From Cymbomonas tetramitiformis (taxonomy: Eukaryota; Chlorophyta; Pyramimonadophyceae; Pyramimonadales; Pyramimonadaceae), in NCBI GenBank assembly GCA_001247695.2, contig LGRX02035195.1:24401-88400 (forward strand): a stretch of DNA of 64,000 bases, written 5' to 3'. Positions 1 through 12,400 of this stretch are shown piece by piece. The notes under the pieces are model-generated. The model had not been told where the DNA came from, made no database searches, and saw only the letters and a list, made by a program, of their open reading frames with translations. The number at the start of each line of letters is the position of its first letter. The first letter of the stretch is position 1. The position numbers were made by a program, and so were the translations under genes.

Positions 1-2760
1 GGAAACTCGGCATTGCCACCTTTCGTTGTGCGACATTGCTGGAGTGTCCATGCAGATAAGGAACAATGGATTAATTTTCCGATTGTATTAACAAATAATC
101 GACTATCGTAATAGACAAGTCGGCTAGGCCATTCGTGGATACCGATAAAATGAAACAACCAAGAATGCCTTAAACTTACTATAGTAGTGTCATTGTCTGC
201 AAAATAATATTGTCGAGACCCCAAAACCGATTAACAAAACAACGCGTGCTAGCGAGGGCAGGTGTAATAGTCAGGCGCGTAACGGATGCTGTGACATCAA
301 GCTGCTCACCGGGCGATCCTTGCTCGGTGGAAAATAGTAAACCGATGGGAGGCTGGATGTACGGTCGCCTTGTACGTTGATGCTCGATGCGATCGATTCA
401 CCCTGATATTTAAGGCTTGGAAGCGGCTTCGCAATATGCGATTAGGATGTGCGTCAATATTGCTTAAAGGCCCGTCAAAGCACTTGAAAGTCGATCTCCA
501 AGTTGTCGAGATCCACCGTTTAATTGCACGACGAAGCTGGCCCTTTTGGCATCATGACTTGGGCACTTGTCCTCCGGATTGTCGGGACACTTTGCCGTAC
601 GCACACATTATCACATTTCCGCGAATGCGAATCGTATACGGTGTCGATTATCTACCGATGTGAATATGATTAGCTTGATGTCCCTTCTACCCAAGGCACT
701 GTATCGGTTGAGCCGATATTCGAAAATCAGTGTATCGGCCAATTCGGTATATGGATCGATGTAATTTGTCAACATATCGCGGAATCACTAGAATCGATTG
801 ATTGCACAAAGCTGTACCAACGAATCTCTGTACACGTCTCTGAACAAATCGGTATCGATCAATATGAAGGCGTGCATAATCAGTGTCACTCTATTAAACC
901 TAGTTATGAATCGGAATCGCTCGATTCTGTGCAGCAAGAGATCAGTATCGATTGATTTTTCTTTTCTCCACGTTTCCTTCCTACCGCCTGGATGTATTTA
1001 TCGTCCCGTGTCGTGTCCCCCCTACTGCCAGGATGTATTTATCGATGCCCGGTGCAAAATCAGGCGCTGCCGCCAAGGTGGGTGGGGGGAGGGGGTTCTG
1101 TCGGATATCAAGGGATTTGAGGCGGACACCCGCAATGAAGTGGGAAGCTTCATCCCACCTCCCATGGGCAGGAGCAAGATATCTAAAATGCATGCCCTAA
1201 TCCGAGAAACGAGCGGAGCCCGTTGCAGCGGAGCTGCGTGTTCCCGGCTGAAAGCCACGAAAACATGCCCCGGGAATATTGCATATCGGGCGTAATTATA
1301 GGATTTTTTCTTCCGCTTAATGATAATGACATTCTTGACTTCCATTAGTTGAAGAATATGGCATTCCTCCGATACGATTCTAATCCGAGAGGATGTTTCG
1401 AGTCCTTTACCTTTTGGGGGCATTTTAGGGGTTCTAACGAAATATATTAGGTTTCCAAGGCAAATATGACATCCTATCGACAACAGGCAGATAGCTGTCT
1501 ATACTTTATCAATACTTGTCGATAATTTGATGTTTTATCGACATGTGTCGAGATCTTATCGACGAATGTCGATATTTTCATCGATAAGTGACATTTGTTT
1601 ACCGACAACTGACGAATCGAAATCGACAACCTCCCCTATTTTATCGATTGTTGCCTCAAATTATTATATCACAAAAAGAAACACCATCAAACCACATATA
1701 CATGTATTGACATGATGCCGTATATCAGAGGCATCCAGGATCACCCAAACAGTGACAAAGCACGCCGCTTATCCCGGCGCTACGGGGCCTGCGAGACTTG
1801 TGGAATGCGGCACATCATCGTGTGACCAACATATGACGCATGCGTGAAATGTATCCATACATCGAATTGCGCACCGTGCAGAACGAAATGCAATCATCAG
1901 CCCACGTCGCACACCGTAGTATAATACAGGCAGGCGGATGCCGTACCGCAACCTTTCCCACACAGCGACTATCTGGGATATACAACAATCCGTTAACGGT
2001 ATGTAATTGTGCCAATAATTTGTACGCTCAGATCCTGCGGAGTGGGGCTTTGGAACCCACTCGCTCGATTACACACTGACAATGCTGAGATGAGGCGTTC
2101 GTTTCAGGACCGTTACGAAGGCCTGACACGCTGCATCTGTGTCGCCGCCTCTCCGTACATCACGGGTGCGTCGCACCTGAATATTCATAACGGGGACTCT
2201 GTATACTTTATGTATACGAAATATAATACCGAATGAACATCGAACGGGATGTATTCAATGCGGCATATCATCGTACGATGCAGGATGCACGCCATGTGTA
2301 TTGAATCGCATAGTTTACTTAATAGTATGGTGATAGTAGGCATCGACAGGTTACGGCAACATGATGACGACATGTGCAATCAATTCATTGCAAATTATCA
2401 TGTGTACTCACCATTGTGGTAGGTATCAAAACATTATATAGCCCATAGTAGCGGACACTTTTTCCACTTTGCCGACCTTCGCGATGAAGCAGGAGCTCTA
2501 TCCCCAAGCATTGCCTGAATCGGCAATGTACCACCCATCTGCTTCTAAGAAGGGGCCATTGTTGCTGTGACAGCACTTCCGGATGTAAACATTCAGAATG
2601 GCAATAACGTGTACCCTGAACTCCACTTATATGCTAGCAAACAGGAGTTTTAGAAACTCCTGTCGTGGCACCATCTCTCTAAGAAAGAATTTCCGTCACC
2701 TCTCTCATAATATGCCACACGTGCGCACGACATTCATGCGGCCTAAAAGCGTGTAGAGAT
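1..2760. other. No gene recognised; AT/GC-mixed intergenic DNA
   Basis: Only short ORFs without recognisable motifs occur here. The stretch is scattered with ATCGAT and TATCGA words, most densely at 1490-1660. A short hairpin (ACAGGAGTTTT/AAACTCCTGT) sits near 2640-2662. I see no splice-bounded exon series, RNA gene or complete transposon. Confidence 0.5.
1490..1660. repeat. Degenerate TATCGA-rich repeat cluster
   Basis: Variants of TTATCGACA and ATCGATAAGT recur every 15-30 bases. The same vocabulary fills both ends of the hAT element at 15.2-21.3 kb, so this may be the end of a related, decayed DNA transposon. No partner terminal repeat or target duplication was found. Confidence 0.4.
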
Positions 2761-3798
2761 GAGTCGGGCGACCCCAAGAACTGCTACGCTATCCGAAGAA
2801 GCCTTCTTGACATTATCATAGACGACCGTGGACTGGACGTGAATGGGTGTGAACTGTTCTGTAACCCACATAACCCACACCCTAGGATCCACTCGAGAAG
2901 ATGTATTCCTACGTACCAGATGAGAGCCGCCCTTCGGCCATTTTGTGCAAATGGCATAATCGGATTCGATGGGCTTGCATATGATGCCTATGTTGACCCT
3001 ATCACAAAGAAAGGTATGAATGTTTATGGGAACCCCCCGTTTGACGGCAAGGAAAGGTTCACAACCTCAGCGGTCATGGCTACCTTAGAGCTCGGCCACC
3101 GTGCAGCAAACACTGTACCACGCATGATTTCGGGGTATCTGGATCCTCCCGCTGTCACAAAAAAATCAGGATTTGTGGATTGCTAAAGGATTTAAAATGG
3201 TTTTCAGAATTCCACATAACACCATCCCATTCATTCCACACGGCTACTGGACGGGGGATTACCCATATGTCCTCCCTGGAGGAGGGTGCCGCTACAAAGA
3301 CGCTTTCTCGGATTTATGTATTATTGTCATTCATGATAACCCAGTGATCCAAAACTTTCCTGTACATGACTGGAGGGGGACGCAGAGAAGGATTGCAAGA
3401 TGGTACATCAATGTCATACCCGAGAAGAAGATCACTGCCAAAAGAGTGAGCTGCACGGGAGTTTACTCTGAGGTATGGCAGGAGGTCCTTAGTGAAACGA
3501 AACTGGCTACCCCCGACAGTCTCTGCCCGTGCCCCATCCCATAGGAAACAAGGCCCAACGAGAACTCACTCTGATGGGTTATCTTCCGAAGCATTTTGGA
3601 CAGGTTCTTAGCACCAAAGGAGTCCACCAGAGAAGACTGAAGCCTCTCCCTAAGAAGCTTTCAAGACTTTCAAGACTGTGCAGAAACCACACTCGCATAA
3701 GGCGGGACGCCTTCTTAAATGGTGATGCTAGAGTCAAGAACCATGACCCGTCAACCACACTTAGCCGAATTTCTGGTGTCACGAGGAAGAAGCGCTGA
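2761..3798 (+). pseudogene. Methyltransferase-like pseudogene (NPPF motif), probably from a retroelement
   Basis: An open frame runs from about 2761 through 3186 and continues after a shift of frame near 3160-3180 (a run of seven A at 3159-3165) to 3544, then on to 3798 in another frame. The first part carries GFDGLAYDAYVDP followed about 15 residues later by VYGNPPFDG. The [ND]PP[FYW] motif is the catalytic signature of N6-adenine/N4-cytosine DNA methyltransferases. The downstream part (AKGFKMVFRIPHNTIPF, then CRYKDAFSDLCIIV) fits the hydrophobic strands that follow the motif. Dam-like domains occur in some eukaryotic retroelements such as DIRS-type elements, so a mobile origin is likely. 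At least two frame breaks make it non-functional as assembled. The family is inferred from one motif plus spacing. Confidence 0.4.
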
Positions 3799-5245
3799 AA
3801 TGGCAAATCCGTTTTCTTTACCCCTCCCTCCAAAGCCCGCCTCCCAATCCACCCCACACTCCGCTCCCTCCACTCCCGCCTTCCGCCCCTCCACCACCAT
3901 CCTTCATCGCCACGCTCCACCCTCACTTCCTCTGCTGCGTCTCCGCCGGCACGACCTTTTTAGCGCTCAGCGTAGCGTTTTGCCTTGCCGCGGTTTCCTC
4001 GAGGTCGATTTGGCCTGGATGAGCCTTTCGGGGCGCGCTATGAGTAGGATGATTCCAGCTACCTCTGTCCTTCAGTTGCATGCTTGCAGGATTACAGCGG
4101 ACTCGTGACTTTGTCATTATTCTCAGCGTAAATGTTTTATTATTAGTAGCGGGAAGTGCATATTTCCGCGCGAGCCGCTCGTCAGGATTTTCAATAAACA
4201 TGCCCGCCACGTGCGACAGTTTTGAAAATATGGTATATTACTTTCCGAAAATCGTATCACTCCTTCATAGATTATTTCAAGCTCTTTAGCATTTGTGAAT
4301 AATCTCTCCCATTGAAAATACTATAATATTCCAAGATGTTTCCTAACCAAATTCAACCGATTCTTATGGTAACCCTCTAACTCGGGATATTGTGTTTTCC
4401 CGAGGATTTGCAATGGAGACATCGGAGGGCAAAATCAACAATCAATCAATATATCCGAATATCACATCTTAAATTGATCAATACATGTTTTTGCACATTA
4501 GGCATTACTAATTATACTCCATGAAAGGAATTTTACTGTCATCTCTAACAAGCAGTCAAGCACTACAATATGCAACTTGGCACGCGAGTCAGTCGCGGTA
4601 AAGTGCCACTTGCTGCCGCGGCCACATGGTCGTTCTAAGTGGTGATTCAGTGCCGCCGTAAAAAAATCAAATCGATGCGCCGCTGGTACATTCCAATGCA
4701 CAACTACTTCCATCTAATGCCACCTGCGTAATGTGCCTCTGAGACGCAGTACGTCTAGCTACACAAGCCCCCATGCTACTTTCATTCACTGCCGCATTCT
4801 GAACTTTAAGAGCACAGTGTTGAAATATGAATATCCAGTCGTGCCCACCCTGATAAAAGCTTGGGATGGTCAACACATCCAAATTTCCAATTCGAAACGC
4901 GCGATCGATTTCTAAACATGCGTTGGCGTGAGCCTCGTAGACCGGCCTTATCGTGCCCAAAATTCTGAACAAGGGAGGCCCCATTGCCCCCCCAACAGGC
5001 TGAACTATGTCAAATTTACCCCCACCATAATAACAGGCCCTTCGGGCCCGTCAAAATTTCCAAACCTCGGTTTCCAAACATTTCCGGCGCGAGCCTGGCT
5101 CGCGCCCGCAAACATTTTTCGCTGCTAGGGTATAGCCTCAAATCATGCCGACAGATGTCAATATGCATTCGGTTACCCAGGAAGAGGCTAGCGTCAAAGT
5201 GCCACCGCACTACTCAAAACACTACGTGACCAAGTCATTCTTACT
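3799..5245. other. No gene recognised
   Basis: A C-rich, pyrimidine-biased stretch (about 3815-3935) is followed by mixed sequence with only short ORFs. No domain, tandem repeat or terminal inverted repeat was seen. Confidence 0.45.
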
Positions 5246-5960
5246 CATTCTTACTTAAATCGACCCCGGGACCACTGCGGAAGAGCCATCTCAACAGGAC
5301 CGCCGGGAGGAACGGTCAGAGGCAGAATACCTGGAGCGGATGCTCCTCAGGGAACAGGATACGGAGCCATGGGAGGATCGAACTATCGTATCCCCCCTTC
5401 ATACTCTGAGGGGGACACTCAGTACAGGAAGGACGGGAAGGATCACCCCGGTCCCGGAGACCCACCAAATGACATGCCGCACTTCCACGGTGCGGACACA
5501 GTTATAGGAGGTTGAATTTCAAAAGTTTTGACCCGGAAGTCGTTTGGGGTCGGGTGGGAGGAGGGGAGGGGGGCTTTGGGCTTTGGCCGAAGGTTTTTGA
5601 AAAAGGTTTATGTATGGGGCTTGTTGAGGGCATTTTCAAGGTGGCGGGGGCTTGGGTTGGACCTTCGGCCCCGACAAAGGGGCGGGGGAAATTCGGCGAT
5701 GACAAAGGTGGGGGTTGGAGTGGATTTAGGATTTGGGCCTAAACCCCCATACGATTTCCACGCCATTTTCTTTTGAAAATTCGACCTCCTATTATGCTCA
5801 AAGCCGGCGCGGAGGACGTCAGGGATGCCCTTCAGGGGCAGCCCGACAGCACACACAAGGAACGGACGTAGATGAAATTCACCTCATAGAAGTAGCGTTT
5901 ACGCGGGACACGAGGTGGTACGAAGCCCTCAATGAAAAAAATTAACAAGTATGAACCCCT
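5246..5960 (+). mobile_element. LINE fragment (C-terminal end of reverse-transcriptase ORF)
   Basis: Two coding patches match the 3' part of the LINE at 21.8-23.0 kb. If the MITE at 5505-5791 is removed, GADTVMLKAGAEDV is read, aligning with DIVMLEGTEQGNEQ of the other copy. Downstream, in a shifted frame, EIHLIEVAFTRDTRWYEAL aligns with HIHLVKVTYTDEMSWEEAL. It is a decayed, frameshifted fragment. No poly(T) tail or target duplication was identified, so its ends are approximate. Confidence 0.55.
5505..5791. mobile_element. Harbinger-like MITE, 287 bp, TSD TTA
   Basis: Terminal inverted repeats are TAGGAGGTTGAATTTCAAAA at the left and its near complement (ending TTCGACCTCCTA) at the right. 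TTA flanks both ends (5502-5504 and 5792-5794), the 3-bp TWA duplication typical of PIF/Harbinger elements. The interior is G-rich and non-coding. It lies inside a LINE fragment, whose reading frame rejoins when the element and one TTA are removed. Confidence 0.6.
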
Positions 5961-7971
5961 AATAAGAACTTTCAGACGACAGAGGTACAAGGTCTTCTTC
6001 TACCCAATTATCTTTGGAGTAACAGGGTCGGTCGAATACAACGAGAGAGCTCTCACACAGCACCTTGGTTTCAAAAGAAAATAAGCAAAGGCCCTCCTGA
6101 AATCTATCAGCGGCATTGCGGCGGCGCGGGCCACCAAGATGCAGATAGCGCATGACCGAAAGAAGAGGCCAACAAAAACAGCAAAAAACCACCAGAGTGC
6201 GCATATTGCTTGCAATCCTCCGATGCTCGCCTACATATTGTGACGGAAATAATGTTTCAACACTTAGGGGAAGCTGCAACTCGCAGAATCACATGATTCA
6301 AGCGGACGCGCAATGAAGAGGAATGCTGGTGTCTCAGAGTCATAACCGAGTCCTGGTGGGTTGATTTCGCACAACCCAAATTCGACGGTGATAGTTAGGG
6401 TTCCACGTTGGTTATCGATGTATACCGTCGGGTATATCGCGATATGGCTGGCCGACGCGCGACACACATGCGGTCACGAATATGTTCTAAAGTCCCAAGC
6501 AAACGCCCATGTAGGCCATCATTGACCTGGCGGGGGAAAATAGTGCAGCTGCAATCGGCACGGCACATTGTTGGCTATATTTTGGAGTGTAATCTCAAAA
6601 GAAGAGAAGCCAAAAACCCTCAACCTTAAACAAATCGACATACCGTACACGAAGATTTGAAAGTAGCATAGGAAGGTGCCTCGGCATGACGGGGCCTATC
6701 GCTGGTCTCTTATTTCGGGACCTGTCGCAGGTCCCTCGGGGTACAGTATGTCGCAGGTCCCTCGCAGGGGGGCACACGAACCCCTGCGGTGAGCTCACGT
6801 GGCTCAATGCACCGACTATCGGCGATTTTGCTATCGGGCAAGTTCTCGGCTAGGTCGGCTCCGGTCCAGGCTGAACGGCCACCATGCCGCGATCGTGTGC
6901 CAAGGGTGTCAAGGGACGGTGCCCGACCCCACACGAGAGGCGGCGGCGATGCGCTCGAGTTTAGGTTCTTGATGCACCGGCCTTGCAACCCCCATTCCCA
7001 CCACCCCTTGCCTTCATCATCACCCGCCCCCGCCCCCGCCACCCCCGTCGCCCCGCTTTGAACTACCCCTCCCGCCTCCAAGTCAGTGCATTTTCCGGAC
7101 TCGGTCCGTATGTTGGGCGCCCCCAATACCTAAATACGCGAAGGTATCCATATGTGTGGCCCTCCCGCACCTGTTCACATGTGATGGGATAGCCATGGAC
7201 CGTATACTCCCGTGCTTCTGCCCGTCCTATATGATGGTGTGACACGCACCCCCCCCCACGTATGGGACGATGCTCCCACGCACATGTGTGTGATAAAAGT
7301 GGTAGCTGCGCGCCATCCAAGTCCCGTGTACATGATGGTGTCATGATGGTGGAGGCCATAATAATTGTGCATTCTCCAAATCTTTAGCACTTCAATTAAC
7401 ATGTACAATTCCGACTCCGCACGTTCACATTCTGTTAATGTTTCCATTTGTTACTCACCAGGATGCATAGAGATATCTGGGCATATTACAATGCAGCAAC
7501 TGTTTGTATATTCGATTCATTTACAAAAGGATACGATCTAAAAATCGGAAGGCAGTGAACCTCCGTGTATGTGTATCTAAAATTCAACAACGACCAAACA
7601 CTTGAAAGGATGTTAAAGCAACACATAGCTGCCGTACACTGGGTCGAAGACGATACCATGCGTGGTAGGCTCACACATGAGCTTTATAATTGCCCCTCAC
7701 ATACGAAACCTACTGATGTTGCTTCTTAGGAAGTGACAACCTGATAGCTTCCGTCGGCATTGAACTATGATCTTTGTTTAGCTCTAAAATATGAGGTGGA
7801 AGCCCTTCACTACTGGGAAAAGAGAGTGCCGATTGTGGCTCCAATTTCATTGTGGACATCTTCATGCTGGGATCCTTTCTTTGTTCCGCTGGTGTCTGCA
7901 TGACCATCCCAATCACAAGCACTCAAGTTTTAAAGTCGGCTTGGTTGAATGCTGGTGAGTGAAGCTCGGCT
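5961..7971. other. No complete gene; possible isolated exon-like ORF
   Basis: Nothing recognisable was found. A minus-strand ORF at 7710-7922 has an AG acceptor-like start and even codon content but no known motif. The region around 6900-7080 is C-rich. Confidence 0.35.
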
Positions 7972-8036
7972 CTAACAAGTTACCAACTCTTCAGTCTGCA
8001 GGGGAACTGAGAGAAGGCACTGCTTTGAAAATCCGC

Positions 8037-9312
8037 CCGAAGGGCAGTCCCACACACACTGCCCTCTACCACCCGGAGGGCAGTCCCACACACACTGCCC
8101 TCTACCACCCGGAGGGCAGTCCCACACACACTGCCCTCTACCACCCGGAGGGCAGTCCCGCACACACTGCCCTCTACCACCCGGAGGGCAGTCCCACACA
8201 CACTGCCCTCTACCACCCGGAGGGCAGTCCCACACACACTGCCCTCTACCACCCGGAGGGCAGTCCCCCACACACTGCCCTCTACCACCCGGAGGGCAGT
8301 CCCACACACACTGCCCTCTACCACCCGGAGGGCAGTCCCACACACACTGCCCTCTACCACCCGGAGGGCAGTCCCCCACACACTGCCCTCTACCACCCGG
8401 AGGGCAGTCCCACACACACTGCCCTCTACCACCTGATCGGTCCCACACCTGCCCTCTACCACCCAGTCGGTCCACTGCCCTCTACCACCGAATCGGTCCC
8501 ACACCTGCCCTCTACCACCCAGTCGGTCCCCTTTTTCTTGCCCTCTACCACCCGGTGGTCCCACACACCAAATCTTGCCCTCTACCACCCGGAGGAGCAG
8601 TCCCACACACACTGCCCTCTCACCACCCGGGTGGTCCCACACACTGCCCTCCACCCGGAGGGATGGTTCCCGCACCACCACTGCCCTCTGCACCACCGAG
8701 TGGTCCCACACACACGCCTCCCCGGAGTGATCCACACCACTGCCCTCCTGCCCGGAGGGTGGTCCCACTGCCCTCTACCACCCGGAGGGTGGGTCCCACC
8801 TTGCCCTCTACCACCCGGTGGTCCCCCCACACACTGCCCTCTACCACCCGGGCTCGGTCCCACACACACTGCCCTCTACCACCCAGAGAGGACAGTCCCA
8901 CACACACTGCCCTCTAACACCCGGAGGGTGTAGTCCCCACACCTGCCCTCTACCACCACTGCCCTCTACCACCCGGAGGGCAGTCCCACACACACTGCCC
9001 TCTACCACCCGGAGGGCAGTCCCACACACACTGCCCTCTACCACCCGGAGGGCAGTCCCCCACACACTGCCCTCTACCACCCGGAGGGCAGTCCCACACA
9101 CACTGCCCTCTACCACCCGGAGGGCAGTCCCACACACACTGCCCTCTACCACCCGGAGGGCAGTCCCGCACACACTGCCCTCTACCACCCGGAGGGCAGT
9201 CCCACACACACTGCCCTCTACCACCCGGAGGGCAGTCCCACACACACTGCCCTCTACCACCCGGAGGGCAGTCCCACACACACTGCCCTCTACCACCCGG
9301 AGGGCAGTTCCA
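8037..9312. repeat. 36-bp minisatellite
   Basis: The unit is about 36 bp, reading GGAGGGCAGTCCCACACACA then CTGCCCTCTACCACCC. It is nearly perfect at 8037-8430 and 8955-9312 with a degenerate middle (8430-8955). Because the unit is a multiple of three, all six frames stay open and long spurious ORFs appear. It lies just 3' of exon 11 of the stomatin-like gene and may be its last intron or 3' UTR. Confidence 0.9.
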
Positions 9313-9409
9313 CGCACTTACCGTTTTAAGAAAGCGGCGCGTGCTTTAGATACACTCACCTTTTCAAGAATGTGGCGCGTGCTGTAGGTGAATTGAGAAT
9401 GGAGCTCAC

Positions 9410-12400
9410 CTTGTCAAGAGCCGCAGGTCCGACCTCCGACAGCTGCTTGTTGCCACGAGAACCAGGGCCACCCATGCCACCCCCTGACATACTCTGATAT
9501 ATGCCTACCGCCTGGGCAACCATGGCAGCAGGGTCACCAGCGTTGGCCGGGAGCACCTGCCACACACACATTCCAAAAGATGCTCATATGCTCGCGTGAA
9601 AGACACCAGCTACAAAGGTGGATCGAAGGGAAGGGGGCGGGCATGGTGCTTACACAGCAGTCTGCAACTAGACACACACAAGGGGTCCCACCAGGGCGTC
9701 GCTTCGCAAAGGCCTATCCATCAAGAGTTCCATGCGCAAGGGGTCCCACCAAGGTGTTGCCTTCCTTCGCAATTTCCTTGAATGCAGAGATGTAGTCGGC
9801 CGCAAGCTTCATGTTCACCGCCTGGCGAGCCACACCGTTACCCTCCTCCTGAACAACTCTGGGATCACTCCTGGGAGCAACTTCGTCAGCGCGGGGTGTG
9901 CTGCCTAGACCGCACGGAGCTCTTCCTTCACCCTCGCTAACTGATGGCGAGAGAGCTGCTCACCCATTCAGCATTGGTGGAAGCGTCAAACCTAGAGAAC
10001 GGGTCGCTCAGGTCGCCCGCAGGGCGAAATGTGCTCCATGCGAGGCCCATGCAGCGCAGGTGCATCTCTCCACAGGAGAGCATCGGAGGGTCGCATCTCT
10101 CCACAGGAGAGCATCGGAGGGTCGCATCTCTCCACAAGAGAGCATCGGAGGGTCGCATCTCTCCACAGGAGAGCATCGGAGGGTCGCACCTCTCCACAGG
10201 AGAGCATCGGAGGGTCGCATCTCTCCACAGGAGAGCATCGGAGGGTCGCCTCTCTCCACAGGAGAGCATCGGAGGGTCTTCGCAAGCCCTCGGCATATCA
10301 TAGGCGTGGCAGGAGCAACGCCCTCGGCGAATACTTCCAAGCTAGACTTGCGTCGGAGCGGGGAAGGGGGCACAATATGGATCTCACTAATCTCACCGAG
10401 CGCCGCATGCTGGGGCCTGGCCTTCTGAGTCATACCTGAGGACCCCCCTGCTTGAGAATGGCCTCGCTCATCACCTCTATCCCGCCGGCGTTGGCCTCCG
10501 CGGTGACCCTGATAGCCTCCGCAGTACCTGTGCGCACAAGGCACCCAAGCCCGCCCCATAGGTCGACCACCCCACTGCCTGGGCACTCTCTGGGCTGCCT
10601 TGGCTCACGAGGGCGGTCGGTCTTCCATCCTCGCAGGTCCGCTGGTGTACCTCCTGCGCCGTACAACTCTGACAGCATCGCGCACAGCGCAGCGTGACAT
10701 GGGGTTGGCCGTGGCGCACGCTGTGAGAGGGCAGGCCAGAGTACCTTCGGCATTGTTGATGGCGGACACCTTGGCAGCCTCTGACAATAGCACCTGCTCC
10801 ATCTTTTGGCCCATTGCGCGGTTCTTCTGAGACTCCATCTCGCCTGCCGCCACCCACAACGCACTCCGGCGTTACCAAAGTGGCAAAGTGTGTAACCCCT
10901 CCCCCCTTCCACTCCATCCTAGCTGTGACTTCCTTCATGGGTAACCCCTCCCCCCTTCCACTCCACCCTAGCTGTGACTTTCCACGCCGGCAAGCCCTCC
11001 TCCACTACATCCTGGCTGTGACTTCCCACGCCGGCAAGCCCTCCTCCACTACATCCTGGCTGTGACTTCCCACGCCGGCAAGCCCTCCTCCACTACATCC
11101 TGGCTGTGACTTCCCACGCCGGCAAGCCCTCCTCCACTGCATCCTCGCTGCGACTTAACCACTCGCAGACCCCACCCTGCACCCCTCGCTAGCTGCAGCT
11201 TGAGACGCTTTCATCCCTCTGCCTCCCACCCTAGCTGTTCGGCCCGACGTGGACAGCTAACTGATCGACAACCACGCACAAGCTCTTCGAATCTGGCTCC
11301 GCGCAAACGCCCACCTCGGGGCTCTCTCTCTGCACGGACGCCCGCCTCGGGGCTCTCTCTCTCTCTGCACGGACGCCCGCCTCGGGGCTCTCTCTCTCTC
11401 TCTGCACGGACGCCCGCCTGAGTGACGAAACCTTTGGGTTGCGCAGCCTATATTCCACAGCTTTATGAGCTGCCGGCCTTGCCTCTCGCCCGTGGCGCGC
11501 GCTTTGAGATACTTTGAAGCACGGCGCAACACAAGAGCCCGCAGAAGCGCCAGGGAGCGCTCGGCTGGCTCCTCGAAACCGGGCGCCTTCGCAGGATTGC
11601 TGCACCCTGCACAGCAACGATCGCTGTAGCCTCGCTAGCGCTGAGCGTCTGTGAGTGCGCTCGAGACGTGCACCACACTAAGCTGGGCTGCACGGACACC
11701 AGTAAGAAGTCTGCCTCACGAGTGTGGGAATCTGGCTGAAAATTCGAGGCGCAATATCCCCTCCCAAACACGGGGTCGCCCACGCCTCGCGCTCGGACAT
11801 GATTCTGGGACTCCCACTTCCTCTGCGTACCTTCGGACTCGAGAATGGATGCTCGCTTACGTCGCTCCGCCTCGGCTTGCATTTCCATAGCAGCTTGGAT
11901 CGAGCGTGGTGGCGTGATGTCCCCTGCAGTAGGGTGGCGGCGCTCAGCGTTCGTGTACGAGAGAAAGAAAACGACTTGCGCATTGCAGGCGTATCTGAGG
12001 AGCCTTGGATTGGGCCGAACGGAGTACATCTGAGACCGTGAGAGGATCGAGTAGCGACTAACATCAACTGCAAACTGTCTGGCCCGCGCCGACGTATACA
12101 GCCTTAACGTCCACCGTCCACTTAAAGAGGACACGCGGAATAAAACTAACGATGTATGTAGTCAGAGAGGATATTGGAAACCGAATTCAAGCAGAAGCAA
12201 CACTGCCGCCTCTCTGCCCGAAACGAGGAGATCGCGAGAATCCGAACTTACTGATTTCGTATCGGAGGCACTCGACGCCCCAGTCCCCCGAAGCGGCGTT
12301 TATCGCTTTCTGCACAGTAAGAGGGCCGAGGGTGGGATTAGTTCCCTGTACAGCACGTAATGAACTTGCATGAAGGCGTTTGAGGGTGGATGTATGTCGC

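Noticed and set aside
5512..5776. Gly-rich ORFs in the G-rich block
   Set aside because: They lie wholly inside a non-coding MITE defined by inverted ends and the TTA duplication.
7959..9387. Long open frames across the 36-bp array (up to 324 codons)
   Set aside because: The unit length is a multiple of three, so every frame stays open; the protein is pure repeat and no splice or start context supports it.
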